This document shows, one piece after another, positions 1-10,370 of a DNA stretch of 64,000 nt. Made by a program: the position numbers and the translations under genes. The stretch is taken from NCBI GenBank assembly GCA_944472135.2, contig OX235270.1:145467632-145531631 (forward strand). Direction: 5' to 3'. Within the stretch, counting starts at the first letter, position 1. Each line of letters begins with the position of its first letter. Below the pieces are notes generated by a model, which worked only from the letters and a program-made list of their open reading frames with translations, was not told the DNA's origin and ran no database searches. Origin of the DNA: Trichobilharzia regenti (taxonomy: Eukaryota > Platyhelminthes > Trematoda > Strigeidida > Schistosomatidae).

Positions 1-90
1 ATTACATCAATTGGAACTCACACAATTATTTAACACAAACATATGTACAATCAACACATCAAATGTTGTGGATTCTGACACGACAAACTA

Positions 91-335
91 CCCTTGAAGA
101 ACTGTAGGACTTACAGCAGTACGCCTACATTCCTTCTCAGGTTGATGATCCAAGTGGAAGTCGTCCGGACACAAACAGAATTACCAACAGCTAGATGACA
201 GATGATACCAATTCAGTATATACAACATATGCACAAAATCACACACCAAGCACGTTGGGCTGCTCATTGATGCGCTGCCCTTTGAAGAATTGTAGGACTT
301 ACAGCAGTACGCCCACAACCCTTCTAAAGTTGACG
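91..335. repeat. Two direct copies of a ~50 bp segment, 188 bp apart
   Basis: Positions 91-145 and 279-335 share the run GAAGAAYTGTAGGACTTACA followed by CAGTACGCC and then diverge. They lie just beyond the stop of the BEL/Pao-like reading frame that ends at 338, so they may belong to that element's 3' untranslated region or LTR. No matching copy is visible at the element's other end (2150-2640), so no LTR pair can be defined. Confidence 0.6.
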
Positions 336-337
336 CC

Positions 338-1690
338 CTAGGTTGGAAAATCGTCGAAGAGTTCATTTGCTAACTTCCTTCTATCAGCTATATCCTCAAA
401 TCTGAACGGTGACACGCTCATGTCATTGTATCGTAGAACATAGATGACGAACAAACACACGACGTATCTGGTCAACCAAGCGTAGGCACAGAGTAATTTA
501 CACCGAAGATAATAGCATTCAAATAGTAACTTGAAACTAGAAATGCCTTCATTCGTGCAAGTCAATTTAACAATTACTCTCTCGTTTACACTTGGCTTAT
601 CCTCTCTAAACTGAGCAATATCTTTCGTCCTTTCAAATACACCAGTACTATCATAGTCATTGCAGAAGATACTTGAGTTGATGGGCGACAGTTTCATTGT
701 GGATGACAATACTAACGACGACTGAGTGACACAAGGTGATGAAGTTAGCGGTGGATCAAAAGCTGGTGTTGTCCGATTTTCAGAAATTTGTCTAACTGCA
801 AGACCACCACCACTGCTGTCTTTCACTACTAGTTCGGGTTTAGCACTAGCATCTGATGATAGGTGGGCTACACGCTGATCAATTACACTGGCGGCCTCAC
901 AAGTACGCATGCCTTCTGCAACTGCATCTGCATTTATTTCTACTTCACGTTCAAGTTGTACAGAACCTTTGTTCAACATAGCAGTAGTAGGCATATCCCT
1001 CATCTCATCATGATCAACCAAAGACAAATGTGAAGTATCATGATCATTATCACGAATATTCAATTTACCATAATCTATCTGGTCGACTTCATCATTTTCA
1101 AACTCTTTAATAACAGAAGTAGACAATTTTGGTTCCTCCTCACAAATCATAAGAGGTTTTATACCTTTACTCTGACTACTGATACCTTGTAAACTGGCGG
1201 AGCCAGAACTGTCCTCTGAGACTGTAACTCTCTTCTGTGACACTCTATTCAACAATGGCTCACCAGTTGCAACTACAGGCTTCTGGACCACACCGTTATC
1301 GTCACACAATTCGGAGTCAGACCTTGATTTCACATTTAGCTTATCGTTAAACTTGCTTGCCGATGCACAGCTCACCTTTGTATGCACTTCTTGCAAACGT
1401 GTAAAACACAATCGTGTTTGTCTTGCATCTTGCAACTTATCTGTTGAGGATGTACTACGAAACCTGTCACACTCACTAGGTCTATATGCATTACTAGACT
1501 TCATGGAGCCTTCTCGATATCCACCTCTCTGAGACCCTTTCGTCATCAATGATTGCGTTTTACCCTCAGACTGCTCTATTCTAGGGTTGAGATTCAATAT
1601 ACTGGCAAACTTGCTCATAGATTGATTGACACTATTACTTACCAGTTTCAGAATGTCATCGAACCTTGGCTCGATACCCTCATCCTCCAT
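338..1690 (-). pseudogene. BEL/Pao retrotransposon gag C-terminal part joined to a pol fragment
   Basis: A 450-codon open frame. Its first residues (MEDEGIEPRFDDILKLVSNS) match the segment that in BEL/Pao Gag follows the DUF1759 capsid region. Around residues 93-108 there is a zinc-knuckle remnant of form C-x3-...-H-x4-C (CFTRLQEVHTKVSC), in which the second cysteine appears lost. The middle is serine- and acid-rich and unrecognised. The last ~70 residues (YLRCKLLCAYAWLTRY, then FRFEDIADRRKLA) resemble the linker between RNase H and integrase of BEL pol. No protease, reverse transcriptase or RNase H is present between these parts, so this looks like an internally deleted, non-functional copy. 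The upstream gag piece (1699-2148) is in another frame. BEL assignment is fairly secure; the pol-linker reading is an inference. Confidence 0.65.
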
Positions 1691-1698
1691 ACGGGAGC

Positions 1699-2148
1699 TT
1701 ATCTTAGTTGACTACCATTACCCTTAACAGCGTCGAATATTTTCCCTAAAATCATCGAAGGTCTTCCAAACTTTTGACGTAATATGCTCATAGCCTCATC
1801 GTGGCCCTCTTTTGGCTTCATAAACTTACAGCACTGTATAGCTCTTGCAGCATCTCCAGTGCAATATCTCATCAAATACATTAACTTCAATTCATCACTT
1901 AATAGAAAGCTACTCAACATGATCTCAAACTCCTTTACAAATTGTAAATAATCAGCTGGGTTTCCATCAAAACACCGTGGTTCAAACTTGGGGAGCTTAA
2001 TGTTCCTATTATCCCTGAACGGCGAAACAGTAACATCAACCATGTCATGCTCAACATCAGACACATCGTTACAATTAACAGACAAGTCAACATGACTTAT
2101 TTTCCTGTTTGCATCCAAGACACTCTGTCCCTTCTTTGACCCAGGCAT
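1699..2148 (-). pseudogene. BEL/Pao-type Gag N-terminal (DUF1759-like) fragment
   Basis: A 149-residue frame starting at an ATG at 2148. From about residue 51 the pattern LPKFEPRCFDGNPADYLQF and, later, GDAARAI and ILRQKFGRP is the DUF1759 capsid signature of BEL/Pao retrotransposons; this structural protein would form the virus-like particle. The frame stops at 1699, and the next recognisable Gag segment begins 9 bases on in another frame. About 100 residues that normally sit between the two are absent, so the junction is a deletion plus frameshift. It shares strand with the 338-1690 segment and forms one element with it. Confidence 0.75.
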
Positions 2149-2640
2149 TGTTGAACTTGACCCAATTTCACAAAGGTTCCAGATATTGCTTGTTCAAAGA
2201 GGACTTGACCGGCACCAGGAAAGATGAACGGGGACTCTCCGAACTTTCACCAACTTTTTGAATTCACCAGAATCTGTTTCCATCGTCAGAAACTGTCAGT
2301 CACGTCTCGTAAACCGTTAATGCCCAGCTCTTGCTACGCTGGGACTCACGCTGTCGCTTGAAGTTTGTCAGAAACGCTTAGTAATAACGGACGCAAAAAC
2401 CAAAACACCAGTTGTTGACTTGAAAATTCTGTTTTGTTACACCAGCATATAAATCAAGTATGACTAAGGTCTGTGAACAAATATTACAATAATAAATCAC
2501 AATATTACTTCTGACGATGTTTTGCTCTTCTTTCTGAACAGCGACCGATGAGACGATGACTGTCGTATTGATGCCTCCGCGAAAATTGGGAAGTTGATTT
2601 TGAGCAAACAACCATGAATTGATCGTTCAATCTTCAACTA
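2149..2640 (-). other. Probable 5' leader or LTR of the BEL/Pao-like copy
   Basis: No credible coding region. The stretch lies immediately upstream, on the minus strand, of the gag start at 2148. By position it should contain the leader and 5' LTR, but the 0-338 flank holds no recognisable matching LTR, so the element's ends cannot be fixed. Confidence 0.3.
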
Positions 2641-2725
2641 CATTGACAGTTTCCTTCATAGGTAAGAACAAATATGTACCTTATATACTGAATATGCTTA
2701 TTAATTGTATGTGTAATTTATCGAA

Positions 2726-2796
2726 TTGGTGATGCCAGTAAACTGGCGTCCCTCATGTACACAAACTGAGAAAATATTATTATTATTAAATATTTT
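2726..2796 (+). repeat. Retroelement 3' tail: hairpin plus (ATT)n
   Basis: The sequence contains a perfect small hairpin, GCCAG-TAAA-CTGGC, followed by TCATGTACA and a run of ATT triplets. Related tails lie at 3990-4070, 9815-9890 and 11795-11835. A conserved 3' hairpin followed by a short simple repeat is typical of LINE or SINE 3' ends. The parent element is not identified. Confidence 0.5.
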
Positions 2797-3418
2797 GCTT
2801 GATTATAAGGTACTCTAGAAAACCGGATAGCTGTGCTTTTTGAACAACCTCGAGCTTATTTCCAGTTGGCTCCGACTAGAAATAACTTCCATGATTGTTG
2901 TGTGGCCATTTGTCCTGTTGGACCTGAGCCTTAACTAAACTACCTACTGACTCATGAGGCTGTCCCTCTTGTACTGTTTTGAAAGTTTTTCGGCACATCC
3001 ACCAATTTTTGGAGATGAGAACATATTTCTGACATACTTTCCCTTATAAGTCCAAAAGGCTTATGATTGGGAATATATAGTGTCATTCCAATCAATTTGT
3101 GAGTCCTATTCGTATATACCTTGTAAATATATTTGAATGATGTATTGTCCATAACTGTATTTTGCACCACTTTTCAGTTTCTTTTCCTGAAATAGGGAAA
3201 TTTACGCTTGAAGCACAAGTAAATACCGCTGGAGAAACGACGTTGAAAGCGCAATCTACAAGATAAAATTCATATATTCATGAAAATATTAAACTAAAAA
3301 GCATGAGACTTCCACACAGAATAGCTTTTCCCGGCATGTGACGAAAATACCTCCCACGTGTGGACTGGAGGACCAACAGAGTAGTTTAACCACATTCCAT
3401 GCAAGTAATCTTACAGGT

Positions 3419-3556
3419 CTTCTAAACCCAATCTTTCCCTAACCTAACCCTATTGTGAAAATATCCTTAAACTAACCCTAATCTAACTCGAACTAACCCT
3501 AATGTCTCCCTCTTCAGATTAACCCTAATCTACCTTTAGCCCTAACCCTAACTTCG
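3419..3556 (-). repeat. Degenerate telomere-like (CCCTAA)n array
   Basis: About 138 bp rich in CCTAACC, ACCCTAAT and AACCCTAACCC variants on the plus strand, which is TTAGGG-type on the minus strand. TTAGGG is the animal and flatworm telomere unit. The copies are imperfect and spaced by other sequence, so this is an old interstitial array. A second array of opposite orientation lies at 50380-50560. Confidence 0.75.
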
Positions 3557-4858
3557 TAATTCTCAAATCTATTCTGAAACTAGCCAAATGTTTCATTTAT
3601 TAATATGACACTTCATTAGGCATATTTTATTCATGACAACGATGTTATTTGTAACTTTTTACTAACTTGCTCACCAAGCGTTTCAAATTCATTGATGTGG
3701 TGGCAGCCCGCTGGTGACTACTAGTGCTTTAAATTTAACTTGGGCTAAAATAGCTTTTAATCTCCTGAGGGAATGGATGTCGCTTAACTAAATGCTGTTC
3801 ATTGACTGACCATAACTGTCAGCAGAAATGAAAACAAAGTTTGGGTTGGCATTCAACCATGGTGGTGACTTCAGTGAAGGGCTTACGATTTAAAGTTTAA
3901 ACTAACCTGTTCTGATTGCCTGTAGTATAATTCGATAACTTAAACTTATGAAAAGCGCTCACATAGGATTCTTCATTATTGTCTCTTGTAACTTATCTGA
4001 TCGTGCCTGGAAAAATGTCATGCATTTCATGTAAACTTACCCGTCCTCACGAAATGCACACTATTATTATCTTCTCGAATGTACAGTTATTCTCAGTAGC
4101 ATCAACAAACTACAGAGGTACAGTTCCACTCCTCAGTGCCGCCTCTTTTTCTTGTCGCTTGATAATTATTTTGACAGCTGCGTGTTTCAGTCTTCACGGA
4201 TAGGCAAACTGATATTTAAATTGCTGAGGTTTAGTTCATTTCAATACCTTCTCTGATCCCTTACACTGCTTGTTATGGTCACATCCCTGGTAGTCATAAG
4301 CTTTAGCGTCCCACGCGAACGGCCCGAGCAAACAGGTGTAAGACCTCTACCGATGAATAGGACGAGCGCAAAATAAGAATACGGAAATATAGTTGCACTG
4401 CACTGATTGCGTTGAGAATCGCACCAAGTGTTAGTGTTCCACTGCTGACGGTATGTTAGGCTTATAGGATGCTTGGGAATGTGGAGGAGCAATATTTTTA
4501 CAGAGACATTCAGTCACTGTTGATGGACTTGTGTACAAATGTCCAGGCCGTCTTTTCAGAAAATCTTTGGGAGAAAATAGTGCGTTTCTCTTTAAGGCTC
4601 ATAGGTTCTGCAGAGCATGGAACTGGTGACGAAACAGAGTCATACGTATTTCTTCCGATAAAATCATTAGCACAAATGAATTTGGGCTAACTTTGAAGAC
4701 TCCAATGAGCAAGTGGAATGTTTTCTCGGGGCTTATCCCGTATAGCTATTTTTTAATACTAATGTTGATGCCTATAAAAAGTTTTTAATTACGCATTTCT
4801 AATGCAGGTTCGTTTGATTGGTGAACCCGGATTGTTACGTCCGTTTTCTTGAGTCGTC
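3557..4858. other. No gene recognised
   Basis: AT-rich sequence without a convincing coding region. Positions 3990-4070 hold a relative of the hairpin 3' tail (TGATCGTGCCTGGAAAAATG), with short ATT repeats after it. Short open frames here show no family signature. Confidence 0.5.
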
Positions 4859-6718
4859 CGTTCGCACCACTATAGTTTAGAGTCATCGAGTGCTTATCAA
4901 ATAATTGCGTTCTGCATTACGTGTCTTTTACTAAAATATTACCTTGTCTGTGCAGCTGTCCAACGGCACTACTCAGGAGAAATAGTCAAACTTTTTAAAA
5001 GTAGGTTGACGAACTCCAAAACACCCTATCCGAAAATAATATACTTAGACGACATTGCTTACGAAAATAATGAGGCGATATGTGAACTGTTTAGCGAGCA
5101 CTTTGCCAGATTATACACCTTAGAGAACGATGAGGTCGTGGATTTCCCACGTAAAACAGACGAATGTTTAAGTGACATAATTTTCACCACACATGAGATC
5201 GATAAAGCTGTCGCAAATCTTAAGCTTAGTAACACTACTGGCCCAGACGGTATATCTTCCGTTCTGCTGAAAAAAGGTGGTAATGACATGAGTTTACTCT
5301 TACTCAAGTTATACTCAATTTCATTAAGCGATGGGACATACCCTAACTGCTGGAAGAAGTCTTATATTGTACCTATCCACAAATACGGGCCTATAGCTGA
5401 TATCAACAACTACCGCCCCATCAACATCACGTCTGTAGTTTCACGTGTAATGGAAAAGATAGTTAAGACTCAAATCATTCAGTACTTGCTGTCAAATGAC
5501 CTACTATCCCCATCCCAATACGGTTTCTTAAGTAGAAGGTCGTGCATAACTTGCCACTTAGATTATTTTGACTACATTACACAAAGCATTGATAATGGGC
5601 GTTCGGTAACAACATTGTTTCTTGACGTTAGCAAGGCCTTCGATAAAGTCCCACATATCAGACTCCTAACAAAACTCCAATCCTACGGAATAACCGGAAA
5701 ACTTCTCAAATGGATAAGTTCTTTTCTCACAGAAAGAGAGCAATTAGTCAAAATCAACCACCAGTTGTCTTCCTCAAAGCCGATAACCAGTGGTGTAATA
5801 CAAGGTAGTGTTCTTGGCCCTATTCTATTCCTCTTATTTATAAATGACATAGTCTCTGTAATCAAGTATGGCAAGCCATACCTTTTTGCAGATGATCTCA
5901 AGATAGTATATGATTATGGGTACGGTGATATGAGCGTCGAAAGCAAGATCCAACAAGACTTAAATGATCTAGGCGATTGGAGCGAAAAGTGGCAACTGAC
6001 TTTCAACCCAGACAAGTGCGGTATAACCCACCTTGGACGCTGGAAACCGATAATGTGCCTACATATGTACGGTAAGCTCCTCTCAAAACTGAACACAGTC
6101 ACAGATCTCGGGATAACATACTCAGATTTATCCTTTTCCGATCATGCAAATAAGGTTGTATCTGACTGTAAACGACTTACTGGCTTTGTACTGCGTAACT
6201 TCTACACCCAAGAAGCAAGATTAGCTATATATAGGACATGTATCCGTCCCAAACTTGAATATTGTGCTCTCCTATTTAGTAACCTCAGGACTGTAGACAG
6301 AAAAAAAATCGAAAGTGTCCAGAGATTCCTCACGAAACGCATAATAGGGTTCGACCAACAAGTGGAATATGTTGACAGGTGTGTACGTCTGAAATTAGAG
6401 CCTCTGTGGTTAAGGAGAGTGAAGTGCAACCTATTTCTACTCTTCAAAGTCATTAGGAAACACTGCTACAGTAACTCATCCATAACTTGGGAAAATATTA
6501 AATCATATCAGCTGCGAAACCACGACTACCTTGTCAAGGTGGCTACCCACAGAAAATCCATTAGGGCAAACTTTTTCACCATAAAATATTGCACTCTTTG
6601 GAACCAACTACCACCTGAAATAAGATGTTGTGAAAACCCTGATGGGTTCAAACGGAGCCTAGAAAGACACTTTAACATGTCCACCCTAGCTCGTCTAAAA
6701 GACCACAACTGTTGGTAG
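4859..6718 (+). CDS. LINE reverse transcriptase, 5'-truncated (family E)
   Basis: A continuous frame encodes the reverse transcriptase half of a non-LTR retrotransposon ORF2. The strongest part begins near 4980 and runs to the stop at 6718; the frame is open further upstream but without a family match or a convincing start codon (the first in-frame start-like codon is a TTG at 5006). Counting from 5006, motifs in order are a GPDGI-type RT0/1 motif near residue 79, NYRPINITS near 135, LFLDVSKAFDKV near 204, GVIQGSVLGPILFLLFINDI near 263, and catalytic FADD at 294-297, then the thumb and C-terminal region. The apurinic endonuclease domain is missing. Motif style fits the CR1/Jockey group. There are no internal stops over 570 codons, so this copy is young or lightly decayed. 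It is a dead-on-arrival 5' truncation. Confidence 0.85.
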   Translation, partial: RSHHYSLESSSAYQIIAFCITCLLLKYYLVCAAVQRHYSGEIVKLFKSRLTNSKTPYPKIIYLDDIAYENNEAICELFSEHFARLYTLENDEVVDFPRKTDECLSDIIFTTHEIDKAVANLKLSNTTGPDGISSVLLKKGGNDMSLLLLKLYSISLSDGTYPNCWKKSYIVPIHKYGPIADINNYRPINITSVVSRVMEKIVKTQIIQYLLSNDLLSPSQYGFLSRRSCITCHLDYFDYITQSIDNGRSVTTLFLDVSKAFDKVPHIRLLTKLQSYGITGKLLKWISSFLTEREQLVKINHQLSSSKPITSGVIQGSVLGPILFLLFINDIVSVIKYGKPYLFADDLKIVYDYGYGDMSVESKIQQDLNDLGDWSEKWQLTFNPDKCGITHLGRWKPIMCLHMYGKLLSKLNTVTDLGITYSDLSFSDHANKVVSDCKRLTGFVLRNFYTQEARLAIYRTCIRPKLEYCALLFSNLRTVDRKKIESVQRFLTKRIIGFDQQVEYVDRCVRLKLEPLWLRRVKCNLFLLFKVIRKHCYSNSSITWENIKSYQLRNHDYLVKVATHRKSIRANFFTIKYCTLWNQLPPEIRCCENPDGFKRSLERHFNMSTLARLKDHNCW

Positions 6719-7587
6719 AACGGAAATTGAAGGCCAGTCCAGTCTTCAGTATAGTCACATACGTATATCTCGACTCTAATACTCACGCAGCGAACGTTAA
6801 CTAATTTACTGATTTCTATTCTCTATAATTTTCACTAAGTTGTGTTGGTAAAAGTAACACTGGAAATAATTGTAATAGCATCCACACCTTTTAACGTTTT
6901 ACATATGTATATACTAATATAATAATACTTATTAATCATGCATGTTCAATTCTTAAATTAGATGGTCATTAAAATACTTAAAATGATTAAAATATTTATG
7001 CATCAAATGTTCTCTTGCTTTACCACGCTTGTTTCCCTTATAACACTCAATTATTGAACCTAGTGTAATATTTGATATACGAACTATATTATTGATTATA
7101 CTCTTATCATATATGGTTTGATTTACTCTACGGCTCCCTGTAGACTAACTACCATTCTTCAGTATACACACACTGCAGTATTGTTAACCAAATGCCAAAA
7201 TTTCGTTGGTTCTGTGTTAATATCTTTTTATAATATGTCTAGACACGTTACTTTGCAATGTCAGATGTTTATTATATATAAGTACACTAAGTCCTGCCAA
7301 CCGACCTTACCTTCAGTCCATACTACCTAAATTGAACCTTAACTATAGTGTTCTGCTAAATCTTGCTCCACTATTCACAATACCTATTCGTTTTACTCTT
7401 TAAGGTTTTAACTTCTTATAAAGTAATCTGTTCATCAGGATGCATGCACACATATATAATATGTTCGTAAAGATGTACGTGGAGACCTATTGGAAGCACT
7501 CATTAAGAAAGCTAGGGAGATGGAATATGGGGTACGAACATGTCTGGTACCAAGCAATATATTTGCGGTAGCCATAATAATCATAGT
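6719..7587. other. LINE 3' flank; no gene recognised
   Basis: This follows the RT stop at 6718 and probably begins with the 3' UTR of that LINE, but no clear A-rich or simple-repeat end could be set. The rest is AT-rich without supported coding sequence. Confidence 0.4.
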
Positions 7588-7656
7588 CTCAGAGCCTAAC
7601 ATCAAAAAAGGAGGGAGGGTGGTGCTAGCTGATCAGTAGATATGGTGGTGGTCACT
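7588..7656 (+). repeat. Fragment matching the 5' UTR of the 12.7-16.9 kb LINE
   Basis: About 68 bp here (CAAAAAAGGAGGGAGGG, then GCTGATCAGTAGATATGG) match the reverse complement of 16875-16942, just upstream of ORF1 of the LINE at 12.7-16.9 kb. No ORF1 or ORF2 sequence follows. An isolated 5'-end fragment is unexpected for a LINE, since LINE copies are normally truncated from the 5' side. Confidence 0.6.
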
Positions 7657-9814
7657 AAGGTGAATCGCCCCATTCTGCAGGAACAGCAATACGCAAATTA
7701 AAGGCTCGAGATATTTCTGATTTTTATGAGGGCTTAGATCTTTATCTTGAAAAAGATAATAATGAACGCCTTGACAGATCATGCTTCTACCTTTAAATAT
7801 ATACCATTCGCTCAGCCTATTGTTGAGATGCGACCACGCGGGATCTGCACAGATTTATGGGGCATCTTATAAATTAACTTGCTATCCATTGTCAGATCTT
7901 TAAATACCACTTCACAATATCTTGTCTCACTTATTTTCTAATAACGTCTTTACTTGATCCTCATTATATTCCATTAAACCTAACATTTTATAGCTCTTTA
8001 TGAATTTGATTCGACTTATTCTATTCCTATTCTCTGGAGGGTACGGTTGTGCACCAAATAAAAAAAGGCATGAAATAAAAACAACTGGCTTGAAAATAAT
8101 TGTATTAAAGCCAAAAGTGGACATCGTGATAGTACAAAATATATTGGTTTTACTATACATTGCAAATGAACGTTGTCGGCCTAAGGATTAATTACTTCCC
8201 CATTCTGTTTTCTACATAAATGTGTTTATTAATGATATATTTCACTCACTTAATCTATTACACTTTAATGATTCACCTTAGCACTTTAACTTTTCTAAAA
8301 CAGCTTCCAATCCCTTGTAAACGTTGTACTTACCTCAATATTGGTTGGTTATCGTATGCCTACAACCGAAAATAGATATAGGCAGATTTTGATTGGCTTT
8401 TGGTTAGCTGGCTTCCTATTGGTCTAAAATATAAGTTAAAGCGGTAATCTTATTTTGACACGGAAATTTACAGTCAGTATGATTTAGGGCTTACCTTACC
8501 ATAATATAATGGCGTGTTAATTTTTTTGGTATGAGTGTAGTGTGATAGTCACACGCTATTTGGATGCATTGGTGGTGTTTAAAGTACATTAAGATGTATC
8601 AGAATGTCTAGTAACTGAATATAAATCAACAATAATTTCGATGCATTTATTTTAGGTCCAAAATACGATGTATGCATTTTTGATTAATAGGCGAATAAAA
8701 TTTAACTACGATTCCCAAAATTTTAATGTATCCTTAATTAGTACATATAGATAAATGTATGTATTAACTAATCTACTTTTTTAAGTTGTCAATTCAATGA
8801 CCTGTGGGATTTGTGCATACTAGGTCAGCATAAATCAAGTAAATTTCCCTTCAAACGGCTGAGAGTGACAGTTTAAAGCATACTCTGGTTGATTATTTCG
8901 TGATGAAAGCAATTTGGAGTCAGTTATAAATTACACCGATCTGTGTCTTATTCATACGTTTTTTCAGCTGAGGATTTCCGGTTCATAGCATATCCTGAAT
9001 AACGGTGATTAATACGATTTATCACTTAGACCGCAGCACCACCAAGCTTAGAACAATTCTAAATTTATTCTAACTTATTCCTCGATAATGCCTTTTTATG
9101 GTAACTGAAGAAAATATTTACCCACTATTTTCTGAAATGACACATGTAGTGCTTAAAAAGACAGCTACGTGCTGAATCAAAACTTTCCGCTCTAGAGTAT
9201 CGCTAGTCCATGCTTAATATGTCCTGTGAGGGCTAGAACAATGTTGATAAGCAAACCCAGTAGGTTCGATTTAGTGCCACTCATGCTGAAAAATCAGCGC
9301 ACAGTTTCACTGTCAAACAATGGCAAAACAGTAAGGGAGTTTAATGTCACTATTGTTAGCATAGTCTATGTTACTATATTAGCATAGTATACGTTAATTA
9401 GCTCAATGATTGCAGGTTTACAATAATCTTTGACTACCAACATAACGGTGAACTTTAGGCTAAAAATAAGCTAAATAGTAGCACCCAGTGAAAAAAACTG
9501 ACCTACACACTGCAAAATGAGCAAAACATCCAGAAAAACCTTTGAAATGCAATGGGAAACGAATTCACGAAAACATATAACTAGCCGGCGCAGGAACTCA
9601 TCATGACCTAGGAACTGACTGTAGCCTCTTTCCCTGCAACCACGGGATGAAAACGAAACGAAGTCGATTTTCCCGCTCAACCTGGAGGACAACTGTACAA
9701 TTCAATAACTATACGGCCTGGTTCAGACAATGAGTGTAATTATATATATATCAAATATTTAACTGTTGAAACATTATTAACTTGTAGACAATTTAAGATT
9801 TGACATTATAACAT
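7657..9814. other. No gene recognised
   Basis: About 2.1 kb of AT-rich sequence. Open frames are short and show no domain signature on either strand. No obvious repeat shared with the rest of the window was found by eye. Confidence 0.5.
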
Positions 9815-9890
9815 ACTTGATCGTGCCTGTAAAAATGGCATGCATTTTCATGTAAATTTATGTCTATATGAAAATAAAATTATTATTATT
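9815..9890 (+). repeat. Retroelement 3' tail, hairpin type with (ATT)n
   Basis: The stretch TTGATCGTGCCTGTAAAAAT, then GGCATGCATTTTCATGTAAA, closely matches 3990-4040. It ends in AAAATTATTATTATTAT. TGCC and GGCA can pair as a small stem, as in the copy at 2726. It is probably the 3' end of a LINE or SINE family. Confidence 0.5.
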
Positions 9891-10161
9891 ATATATCCTT
9901 GGGTTTTTGATGTTATTATTACTGAAAAAACCACACGTAGATTTAACCAAGAATCAGCATCGTCTTTCCGTGTTCAAAACGTTTTACGACTGTGTGTTTC
10001 ACTAGAGAGTTTCGTCAGTTATACTGTAGGGCACAGAGATGGATTTCTTGCATTTGGATTAAAACTACTGGGTTTCAGCACTAACACAAAGTCCTGAAGA
10101 GAATATCGTCACCCTCTCCTAGAATAGCTGGGGAGTGGATTGTTTGTGTCTGTTGCCCCGT

Positions 10162-10370
10162 AGCGCGTCGGTGGCACAGTGATTAGGACTCTCACCGACC
10201 ATGCACATGGTCCGGAGTTCGAGCCCACGCCGGCGCACACCTGATATCTATGGTCGGCCTGCAAAATTTGGGCTACCGATATCCATGCTGAAAATTCCAT
10301 ACCTGTACCAAAAATACGGTGTGGAATCAAGCTGTAAATCAAAAATAAAAAGATAAAAAATAAAAATAAA
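10162..10370 (+). mobile_element. tRNA-derived SINE-2, copy a
   Basis: The head resembles a tRNA. It has an A-box-like GTGGCACAGTGATTAGG and a B-box-like GGAGTTCGAGCCC, and the end GGCGCAC can pair with the start GCGCGTC as an acceptor stem. After it comes a family-specific body (TATCTATGGTCGGCC, TTTGGGCTACCGATATC, CAAGCTGTAA) and an A-rich tail of AAATAAAAA units. Other copies lie at 35398, 39679 and 58131. RNA polymerase III transcription is expected from the internal boxes; mobilisation would depend on a LINE. Confidence 0.85.

Noticed and set aside
4859..7656. Treating the RT at 5.0-6.7 kb and the 5' UTR fragment at 7.6 kb as one element
   Set aside because: The 5' UTR fragment lies downstream in the same orientation and belongs to the family of the 12.7-16.9 kb LINE, whose RT differs from that at 5.0-6.7 kb.
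10162..10240. A true tRNA gene at the SINE-2 head (also 58.3 kb)
   Set aside because: The same tRNA-like head is followed by an identical family body and simple tail in several copies, which marks a SINE. The anticodon arm is not well formed.
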